Under the pieces are notes generated by a model. That model was not told the DNA's origin. It made no database searches and was given only the letters and a program-made list of their open reading frames with translations. This document shows positions 6,705 through 11,114 of a stretch of 11,114 nucleotides of DNA, one piece after another. Source of the stretch: an uncultured Oscillibacter sp. (GTDB taxonomy: Bacteria; Bacillota; Clostridia; Oscillospirales; Oscillospiraceae); contig NZ_CAJULS010000080.1 in assembly GCF_910587525.1 (NCBI RefSeq), forward strand, positions 1-11,114, in the 5' to 3' direction. Positions within the stretch are counted from its first letter, which is position 1. Each line of letters begins with the position of its first letter. Made by a program: the position numbers and the translations under genes.

Positions 6705-6735
6705 TTTCAGCGGACAAGTTCATATGCTCATAGTC

Positions 6736-6774
6736 AAAGGGCGCCCTCCGATTTCAATCGGGGGGCGCCCTTTT
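6736..6774 (+). terminator. Rho-independent terminator of the AtoE-family gene
   Basis: GGGCGCCC followed by TCCGAT (6739-6752) pairs with 6757-6770 around a TTCA loop: 14 pairs with one G-T wobble, extended by three A-T pairs (6736-6738 with 6771-6773) into TTTT. It starts 31 bases after the stop codon. Confidence 0.9.
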
Positions 6775-6781
6775 ATGACTG

Positions 6782-6872
6782 CGGCTGCAGCCGGCGCAAT
6801 GATTGGAGCTCAGTCCAAACCCGCCGGGGCTTTGCCCCAGACCCCGCCGCCTTTTGAAATGAAAAAGGCGGC
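6782..6872. repeat. Cluster of short dyads in the convergent gap before the MocR gene
   Basis: Four structures follow the terminator: the 12-base palindrome CGGCTGCAGCCG (6782-6793), TTGGA-N6-TCCAA (6803-6818), GGGGC-TTT-GCCCC (6826-6838), and a perfect 10-bp stem GCCGCCTTTT with AAAAGGCGGC (6846-6872). The last lies just past the MocR gene's stop and is its best terminator candidate, although on the minus strand it is followed by GGGGTCT and not a T-run. Confidence 0.55.
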
Positions 6873-6890
6873 CCTAAACTTTAACGATAA

Positions 6891-8279
6891 CTATTCGTCA
6901 AATACCTCCGCCAGCAGCTCCATGGCCCGGGGCAGATCGGCCGCCTCCAAGCCGGCGTAGTTCACCACCAGGGTGTGGGCGTAATCCGGCCGGGGCCGGG
7001 CTGCGTACTCCGACAAAAACCCCAGCCGCACGCCCAGGGCCTCCCCCCGGCGGCGGAGCTCCCCGTCGGACCTGGCCGTGTCCAGCCGCAAGAGGAAGTG
7101 AAGCCCCGCCCCCTGCTCCGAGATAGCGATCCGCCCCGCGAAGGAGCTGGCCCGGAAGGCCTCCAGCACCCGGTCCCGGCGGAGGCGGTACTCCTTGCGC
7201 ATCCGGGAGAGGTGCTGGTCGTAGTGCCCCCCCGCCAGGAAGCGGGCCAGCACATGCTGGTCCAGGGCCGGGACGGTGCAGGCGTAAAAACCCAGCTCCC
7301 GGCGGTACCGCTCCAACAGCCTTGGCGGCAGCACCATGAATCCCACGCGCATGGAGGGGGAGATGGTCTGGGAGAAGGTGTTCATATACACCACCCGCCC
7401 TCCGTCGTCAATGCTCTGGAGGGTGGGGATGGGACGGCCGGTGAAGCGGAGTTCGCTGTCGTAGTCGTCCTCGATGATGACGCCGTCCCGCCCCTCCGCC
7501 CAGCGCAGCAGCGCCTGCCGCCGCCCGATAGGAGTCACCAGGCCCGTGGGGTAGTGGTGGGAGGGAGAGAGGTGGAGCACTCCGGCCCCGGAGGCGGCCA
7601 GGGCATCCAGGTCCACCCCCTGGCCGTCCAGGGGCACCGGGAGGCAGGCGGCGCCGCACTTGCCGTAGACCTGCCGGATCTTGGGATACCCCGGGTCCTC
7701 CACGGCGAAAGCCGCCCCCGCCAGCAGCTGGGCCAACAGGAGGTAAAGGTACTCTGCCCCCGCGCCCACCACGATCTGCTCCGGGGCCACCGCCATGCCC
7801 TTCCGGTCCCGCAGATCTTTGGCGATGGCCTGCCGCAGGGCGGGCAGTCCCTGCCGGTGCACCGGGGTCAGAAGGGCCTCCCCACCCTCGGAGAGGACCT
7901 GCCTGGTCAGGCGCACCCACACGGAAACCGGAAACCGGGACACGTCCACCTGGCCGCTGGCCAGGTCCAGCCGCCAGGCGGGCTCCTCTGTCTCCCGGGA
8001 AACCGCCGCCGGAACCGCCGGAGCGGCGGCCAGCCGCTCCACCGGGGCCGCGAAAAACCCCCGCCGGGGCCGGGAGAGAAGAAAGCCCTCCGCCTCCAAC
8101 TGCCGGTAGGCGTTCTCCACGGTGATGACCGAGATCTGGAGATGCTCCGCCAGCGCCCGTTTGGAGGGCAGACGCTCCCCCGCCGCCAGCTTTCCCTCCA
8201 GGATGTCCTCCCGGATACGCTGATACAGGTACTCGTACAGGGGCAGCCCGCCCCGGTCCTCCAGGGAGTAGGTCAGCAT
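6891..8279 (-). CDS. MocR/PdxR-family regulator (GntR HTH + aminotransferase-like domain) lacking the PLP lysine
   Basis: The 462-residue protein joins a GntR-type winged helix (about 10-75: PLYEYLYQRIREDILEGKL, LPSKRALAEHLQIS, TVENAYRQLEAEGF) to a class I aminotransferase-fold domain (about 105-460), the hallmark of MocR regulators. Fold landmarks are VEDPGYP (193-199), SPSHHYPTG (238-246) and IIEDDYDSELRF (268-279, containing the Asp that usually contacts the PLP ring nitrogen). The segment normally reading TFSK-T-L-x-P is TFSQTISPSMR; Gln304 (CAG, 7370-7368) replaces the Lys that forms the Schiff base with PLP. The ATG at 8279 follows AAAGGGG. The divergent neighbour is an ECF vitamin transporter subunit, so this gene probably controls its transcription. 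By analogy with PdxR the signal would be PLP or a B6 vitamer, but the missing lysine makes another ligand or non-covalent binding possible. Confidence 0.92.
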   Translation of the reverse strand: MLTYSLEDRGGLPLYEYLYQRIREDILEGKLAAGERLPSKRALAEHLQISVITVENAYRQLEAEGFLLSRPRRGFFAAPVERLAAAPAVPAAVSRETEEPAWRLDLASGQVDVSRFPVSVWVRLTRQVLSEGGEALLTPVHRQGLPALRQAIAKDLRDRKGMAVAPEQIVVGAGAEYLYLLLAQLLAGAAFAVEDPGYPKIRQVYGKCGAACLPVPLDGQGVDLDALAASGAGVLHLSPSHHYPTGLVTPIGRRQALLRWAEGRDGVIIEDDYDSELRFTGRPIPTLQSIDDGGRVVYMNTFSQTISPSMRVGFMVLPPRLLERYRRELGFYACTVPALDQHVLARFLAGGHYDQHLSRMRKEYRLRRDRVLEAFRASSFAGRIAISEQGAGLHFLLRLDTARSDGELRRRGEALGVRLGFLSEYAARPRPDYAHTLVVNYAGLEAADLPRAMELLAEVFDE

Positions 8280-8325
8280 GAATACGTCCCCTTTCTGACC
8301 TTATAAAAATTTTGATAATTGGATA

Positions 8326-8354
8326 TTTTAATCATATCACAGATACGCTATGAT
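8326..8354 (+). promoter_or_regulatory. Probable activator-dependent promoter of the ECF S-component gene
   Basis: TATGAT (8349-8354) is a 5/6 -10 match, but the sequence 17 bases upstream (TTTTAA, 8326-8331) is a poor -35, as in activator-dependent promoters. A small dyad TGATG-ACAA-CATCA (8351-8364) spans the start region. GATA recurs at 8314, 8322 and 8342 and could be part of direct-repeat sites of the kind MocR regulators bind. This is inference. Confidence 0.45.
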
Positions 8355-8359
8355 GACAA
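8331..8359 (-). promoter_or_regulatory. Promoter of the MocR-family gene
   Basis: On the minus strand TTGTCA (8359-8354) and TATGAT (8336-8331) are separated by exactly 17 bases: 5/6 matches at both elements. Transcription would start near 8324, about 45 bases before the ATG. The -35 shares base 8354 with the -10 candidate of the divergent gene, so the two promoters interlock. Confidence 0.7.
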
Positions 8360-8389
8360 CATCAACCAACAAAAAAGGGAGTGGAGACG

Positions 8390-8962
8390 ATGGAAAAAAC
8401 GTTGGAACGGCCGGAGGCGGCCGCCGCCAATAAGACGAAGCTGCTGGTGATGACAGCGCTGTTCGCGGCTCTTGGCTGCGCGGCCACCATGGCCGTCAAG
8501 GTGCCCTCCCCCACCGGCGGGTATATGAACCTGGGGGACACGGTGGTGCTGCTGGGGGCCTATTTCCTGGGGCCGGTGTACGGCGCCGCAGCCGGCGGCG
8601 TGGGCCCGGCCCTGGCGGATCTGCTGGGGGGATACCCGGTATATGTCCCCGCCACTCTGGTCATCAAGGCCGTCATGGGAATCACGGCAGGACTGCTGTA
8701 CCGGCTCCTGCGCCGGCGGGGCGTCCCCGGAGTCATCGCCTGCGGCGTGGCGGGGGAGGTTCCCATGGTGCTGGGCTATTGGCTGTTTGACGCCATCCTG
8801 GTCTCCGCCGGGGGCACCGCCTTCGGCACAGCTCTGGCGGGAGCTTCCGCGGGCATTCCCAGCAACCTGGTGCAGGCGGCCTTCGGCGCGGCGGCCTCCA
8901 CGCTGCTGCTGGCGGCCCTGCGCCGCAGCGGCTATGTGCGCAGGGAGTTTCCCAATCTATGA
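8390..8962 (+). CDS. ECF transporter S component (substrate-binding membrane subunit, vitamin uptake)
   Basis: ECF S components are small membrane proteins that bind a vitamin and pair with a shared energising module (EcfT plus two ATPases). The 190-residue protein has a basic/hydrophilic N-terminus followed by about six hydrophobic segments. The family pattern is clear: LLVMTALFAALGCAATM (18-34), PTGGYMNLGDTVVLLGAYFLGPVYGA (41-66), GGVGPALADLLGGYPVYVPATLVIKAVMG (69-97) and EVPMVLGYWLFDAILVS (123-139). This matches the riboflavin/thiamine-precursor/pyridoxine-like S-component group (PF07155-like). ATG 8390 is chosen because AAGGGAG lies eight bases upstream; GTG 8381 would overlap that site. 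No EcfA or EcfT genes adjoin, so it is probably a group II type using a module encoded elsewhere. The divergent MocR-type regulator suggests vitamin B6 or a related compound as substrate, by inference only. Confidence 0.87.
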   Translation: MEKTLERPEAAAANKTKLLVMTALFAALGCAATMAVKVPSPTGGYMNLGDTVVLLGAYFLGPVYGAAAGGVGPALADLLGGYPVYVPATLVIKAVMGITAGLLYRLLRRRGVPGVIACGVAGEVPMVLGYWLFDAILVSAGGTAFGTALAGASAGIPSNLVQAAFGAAASTLLLAALRRSGYVRREFPNL

Positions 8963-9025
8963 GGCGGGTGCGGCTCCCTTAAACTTCCCCGCTTCATTTG
9001 CGGCTGACCCCCTATACAATGGAAG

Positions 9026-9209
9026 CCGCAGCCCGGTGAAGAAGTATTTTCGCCGGGCTGCGGAGAGTTTTCAAACTTTGAAAACTCTCCATTAAAATGG
9101 CGCTGGGAACCCCTCCCGGGTTCCCAGCGCACGCTCCTCCCTTCCGTTGAATCACTCTCCACGGTTTTCGGCAGTCAGACAGCCCGGCGGGTTCTAAAAC
9201 CCGCCGGGC
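9026..9209. repeat. Tandem cluster of four perfect hairpins in a convergent gap
   Basis: Four inverted repeats stand almost end to end. (1) CCGCAGCCCGG (9026-9036) pairs with 9053-9063, 11 bp, extendable by four pairs. (2) GGAGAGTTTTCAAA (9062-9075) with 9077-9090 is a 14-bp repeat with one central base. (3) GCGCTGGGAACCC (9100-9112) with 9118-9130 is 13 bp. (4) GCCCGGCGGGTT (9182-9193) with 9198-9209 is 12 bp with a CTAA loop. None has a good T-run on either strand, although transcription of both flanking genes converges here. They may act as bidirectional terminators, processing sites or repeat elements. The direct repeat TGCGGCT (8969-8975, 8999-9005) is complementary to AGCCGCA (9024-9030) in the left arm of hairpin 1. 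Confidence 0.85.
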
Positions 9210-9258
9210 CGCTGTATGTTCTATATGATTAGGCCTTGTTGGATCAATGGCGAAATGC

Positions 9259-9392
9259 TCAACGGCGAGAGATCTTTTCGCCGGTCAAGGCGATTTGACA
9301 CCGCCATACCTTGTGCATGGCAGAGAACATCAACGCGGAGCGCCAGAAAACGGTCCGCCGCCTGGGCGTTTTGACATTTTCAAACAAGAACT
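9259..9392 (-). pseudogene. Possible C-terminal fragment of a transposase
   Basis: On the minus strand the frame ending at the stop at 9259-9261 encodes about 44 residues, QFLFENVKTPRRRTVFWRSA followed by LMFSAMHKVWRCQI and TGEKISRR. The arrangement of a basic NVKTP-type segment, an aromatic FWRSALMFSAMH helix and a short basic tail recalls the end of DDE-type IS transposases. No upstream part of such a protein exists: the sequence runs directly into the 3' end of the DUF975 gene in another frame, with no start codon of its own. The assignment rests on general resemblance only and could be chance. The remainder of this gap (9210-9258, 9393-9398) shows nothing recognisable. Confidence 0.3.
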
Positions 9393-9398
9393 GAAAAA

Positions 9399-10259
9399 TC
9401 ACATCTGTCCCCAGCCGCCGGTCCAGCCGCTGTTGGGATCGTCCTCCAGCCGGGGCGGCCCGCCGTCCCGCAGGCCCACGCCGGAGGTGCGCTTGGCAAT
9501 CTCGAAGTACCCCAGCTCCACGCACTCCCGGTTCGGTACGAAGAACAGCCCCACCACCAGAGAAAACGCGCTGGAGATCAGGCTCCAGGCCCACATGGGC
9601 AGAATGATGGCCTGTGCCACCAGCTCGGCAGCGGGGAGATCCGGCACGGGGCCGGTGACAATCTGAAAGATTAGCCGGTACAGCAGGAACAGCATCACCA
9701 GCATCGGCAGCGACGCCAGCATCAGCCATCCGAAATAGCTCCAGTCCAGGGCAAAGAGCTGGCTCTTGTAGCCCCAGGTCTGGCGCTTGCTCATGTCCAG
9801 GGCCTCCATGACGCCGATGCCGGGGTTTTCATACAGGTTGTAAAGGGCGAAGCGGTAGCGGTAGGCGGCCACGATGCCGGGGACGACGAAGAGCATGGAC
9901 CAGAGCATGATGAACACAGTTTCCACAATGGTCAGGGCGATGAGCTTTCCAACAAAGGAAAAGCCGTCAAACAGCGTCAGGTACTCCGCCCGCTCTCCCC
10001 GGCGGACGGCCATGCAGTACAGAGAGAAGCCCGCGCCCAGCACCGCGGTCAGCAGAGTGGTCAGCACATAGACGAAGATGCCCACAAGATTCCGGTCCAG
10101 TACCGCATTGCCGCCGCCGGACAGATAGTCCAGCACACCCAGGACCATCGCAAGCCCCAGATACAGCGCCGCCATGCCCCTGGGAGACACCTGCGCGGTG
10201 CTGAGCAGCTCCCGCATCTCCGCCTTCAGCCGTTTTCTGTCAATGAGTTCCGCCATCAT
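9399..10259 (-). CDS. DUF975-family integral membrane protein
   Basis: The 286-residue protein fits the DUF975 family (PF06161), Firmicutes membrane proteins of unknown function. Hydrophobic segments lie near residues 30-48, 57-82, 103-135, 168-202 and 212-250. The family-type core is VPGIVAAYRYRFALYNLYEN (126-145), followed by MEALDMSKRQTWGYKSQLFA (151-170) and DWSYFGW (172-178). The N-terminus is basic (DRKRLKAEMRELL) and the C-terminal tail is hydrophilic and rich in Gly and Pro. Two ATG codons stand in tandem (10259 and 10256); the first is used here because GGAGGTG lies seven bases upstream. The gene stands alone, divergent from rnfC and convergent with the ECF gene across the hairpin cluster. 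It has a plausible promoter upstream. Nothing in the context indicates a role. Confidence 0.88.
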   Translation of the reverse strand: MMAELIDRKRLKAEMRELLSTAQVSPRGMAALYLGLAMVLGVLDYLSGGGNAVLDRNLVGIFVYVLTTLLTAVLGAGFSLYCMAVRRGERAEYLTLFDGFSFVGKLIALTIVETVFIMLWSMLFVVPGIVAAYRYRFALYNLYENPGIGVMEALDMSKRQTWGYKSQLFALDWSYFGWLMLASLPMLVMLFLLYRLIFQIVTGPVPDLPAAELVAQAIILPMWAWSLISSAFSLVVGLFFVPNRECVELGYFEIAKRTSGVGLRDGGPPRLEDDPNSGWTGGWGQM

Positions 10260-10289
10260 GGTGGGACACCTCCATTTTCCAAAGCTCGC

Positions 10290-10308
10290 CGGCAGCCCGG
10301 CGCTGCCG
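10290..10308. repeat. Perfect 7-bp dyad at the predicted start of the DUF975 transcript
   Basis: CGGCAGC (10290-10296) pairs with GCTGCCG (10302-10308) around CCGGC. It coincides with the predicted start point of the minus-strand transcript (near 10304), so it could be a 5'-end stabilising hairpin or an operator. Confidence 0.45.
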
Positions 10309-10310
10309 AC

Positions 10311-10339
10311 AGTTTAGCACATTCCGGCACGCTTGGCAA
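10311..10339 (-). promoter_or_regulatory. Promoter of the DUF975 gene
   Basis: On the minus strand TTGCCA (10339-10334, 5/6) and TAAACT (10316-10311, 4/6) are spaced by 17 bases. A TG pair at 10321-10320, just upstream of the -10, may help slightly. The start would be near 10304, about 45 bases before the ATG. Confidence 0.5.
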
Positions 10340-10449
10340 GAGAGGCGGCGGCACAGTGGAAAATTTCCCCAAAGAGGGTAAAAATGCCCGATTCGTCAGG
10401 ATGACATGAAAAAAAGGATGAATTCCAGCAAAAACCGTCGTTCACAGTC

Positions 10450-10478
10450 TGGACATTTCTCAAAACAGGGTGTAGAAT
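10450..10478 (+). promoter_or_regulatory. Vegetative promoter of rnfC
   Basis: TGGACA (10450-10455) and TAGAAT (10473-10478) are spaced by 17 bases, each a 5/6 match to consensus. Transcription would begin near 10485, leaving an unusually long leader of about 108 bases before the rnfC ATG. Confidence 0.75.
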
Positions 10479-10491
10479 AGAGAACAGTATG

Positions 10492-10569
10492 TGATAGAAG
10501 CGCCAGAGCGTAGTCCGCCCCGTCCCAAGCCGGTGGATGGGGCTTTCCCCGCGCGAAAGGCCGCTATCA
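10492..10569 (+). promoter_or_regulatory. Candidate structured leader (riboswitch-like) of rnfC
   Basis: TGATAG (10492-10497) can pair with CTATCA (10564-10569) to close a domain of about 78 bases. Inside it GCCCCGTCC (10517-10525) pairs with GGATGGGGC (10535-10543), nine pairs with one wobble and a nine-base loop. A small GCGC-CAGA-GCGT hairpin (10500-10511) precedes it, and CTTTC (10543-10547) can pair with GAAAG (10555-10559) in competition with the end of the main stem. The closing stem ends immediately before AGGAG (10569-10573). The layout of closing stem, internal helices and an adjacent ribosome binding site resembles a translational cis-regulatory RNA. I do not recognise a named class. 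Confidence 0.45.
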
Positions 10570-10578
10570 GGAGTAAAA

Positions 10579-10587
10579 ATGAGGTGA
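10579..10587 (+). other. Two-codon upstream ORF (ATG-AGG-TGA) before rnfC
   Basis: AGGAG (10569-10573) stands five bases before ATG 10579, which is followed by AGG and TGA. The minimal ORF overlaps the rnfC ribosome binding site, and its stop ends five bases before the rnfC ATG. It may be a chance by-product of the AGGTGA site. Confidence 0.3.
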
Positions 10588-10592
10588 AGACT

Positions 10593-11114
10593 ATGGCACA
10601 AGCTTTCTTTGGCGGCGTTCATCCCAACGACATGAAGGCCGCAACCAATGAAAAGGCCATCGAACAGCTGCCAGCCCCGGCAGAGGTGGTCATCCCCATG
10701 TCGATGCACTTTGGCGCGCCCTGCACCCCCTTGGTAAAAGCCGGGGACGAGGTAAAGGTGGGCCAGAAGATCGGCGAGTTCCGGGGGCTGGGCGCCCCCA
10801 TCCACGCCAGCGTCTCCGGCAAGGTGAAGGCCGTGGAGCCCCGTCCCTATTCCATGGGCGGCAACATCACGTCCGTCATCATTGAAAACGACTTCCAGAA
10901 CACCCTCTCCGAGGAGGTCCAGGCCCCGGCCAGCCCCGGCGCCCTGACCCCTGACGAGATGGTGGAGATCGTGAAGAACGCCGGCATCGTGGGCATGGGC
11001 GGCGCGACCTTCCCCACCCACGTGAAGATCTCCGGCGGCATCGGCAAGGTGGACACTGTCATCATCAACGGCGCGGAGTGCGAGCCCTACATCACCGGCG
11101 ACCACCGCACCATG
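10593..11114 (+). CDS. rnfC: RnfC, electron transport complex subunit C, 3' truncated by window edge
   Basis: RnfC is the peripheral NADH-binding subunit of the membrane Rnf complex, which couples ferredoxin oxidation and NAD+ reduction to Na+ or H+ pumping. The 174 visible residues contain the N-terminal region (AQAFFGGVHPNDMK, 2-15), a lipoyl-like barrel (about 30-100, with VKAGDEVKVGQKIGE and APIHASVSGKVKAV), the nucleotide-binding GIVGMGGATFPTHVK (131-145) and INGAECEPYITGDHR (158-172). The two [4Fe-4S] motifs would lie beyond the window. ATG 10593 is preceded by GAGGTGA, five bases away. By analogy with other Clostridia the genes rnfD, G, E, A and B should follow. The frame runs off the window end without a stop. 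A long structured leader and a two-codon ORF precede it. Confidence 0.95.
   Translation, partial: MAQAFFGGVHPNDMKAATNEKAIEQLPAPAEVVIPMSMHFGAPCTPLVKAGDEVKVGQKIGEFRGLGAPIHASVSGKVKAVEPRPYSMGGNITSVIIENDFQNTLSEEVQAPASPGALTPDEMVEIVKNAGIVGMGGATFPTHVKISGGIGKVDTVIINGAECEPYITGDHRTM

Noticed and set aside
6975..8306. 443-codon plus-strand open frame opposite the MocR gene
   Set aside because: It lies entirely antisense to a two-domain regulator and would run across its promoter; there is no family resemblance.
10314..11105. 263-codon minus-strand open frame opposite rnfC
   Set aside because: It is antisense to unmistakable RnfC sequence and covers its promoter and leader.
1..11114. CRISPR arrays, tRNA or rRNA genes, prophage or conjugative modules
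   Set aside because: No regularly spaced repeats, no recognisable RNA gene sequences and no phage or transfer proteins were seen.

Overview
The window looks like chromosomal DNA of a GC-rich, anaerobic, spore-forming Clostridia bacterium, most likely an Oscillospiraceae member of the Flavonifractor/Intestinimonas/Lawsonibacter type. The taxon is an inference. It rests on strong GC bias at third codon positions, clear AGGAGG-type ribosome binding sites, a SpoVA sporulation protein, an Rnf complex gene, an AtoE-type short-chain fatty acid transporter and an ECF vitamin transporter subunit.

Layout. (1) 3-1241 (+): 3' part of a nucleobase (xanthine/uracil family) permease, ending in a strong terminator. 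(2) 1276-1716 (-): spoVAC on its own, convergent with the permease and preceded by a sigma-G-like promoter. (3) 1908-2417 (-): an A/T-richer gene for a membrane-anchored XRE regulator, interrupted by an in-frame TAG in its helix-turn-helix. (4) 2418-2962: a gap of about 545 bases with several dyads and a promoter for the next operon. (5) 2963-5213 (+): hemW followed by a CmpB-like membrane protein with a long coiled-coil tail, apparently translationally coupled. (6) 5255-6774 (+): a consensus promoter, an AtoE-family transporter gene and its terminator. (7) 6891-8962: a MocR-type regulator (-) and an ECF S component (+), divergent from overlapping promoters in a 110-base gap. (8) 8963-9398: convergent gap with four perfect hairpins and a possible transposase tail. 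(9) 9399-10259 (-): a DUF975 membrane protein. (10) 10450-11114 (+): promoter, structured leader and 5' part of rnfC, the probable first gene of an Rnf operon that continues beyond the window.

The genes are mostly separate housekeeping, transport and accessory units, not one pathway. The best supported functional pairing is the MocR regulator with the divergent vitamin transporter. By family precedent this suggests vitamin B6-related uptake control, but the regulator has Gln where the PLP-binding Lys is expected. HemW (heme trafficking), Rnf (ferredoxin:NAD+ oxidoreductase coupled to ion pumping) and AtoE (short-chain acid transport) fit an anaerobe making or using short-chain fatty acids.

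No clearly new multi-gene system is visible. The most interesting items are the Lys-less MocR, the amber-interrupted XRE regulator, the structured rnfC leader with a two-codon ORF, the split Rex/CRP-like half-sites around the atoE promoter, and the tandem hairpin cluster at 9026-9209.
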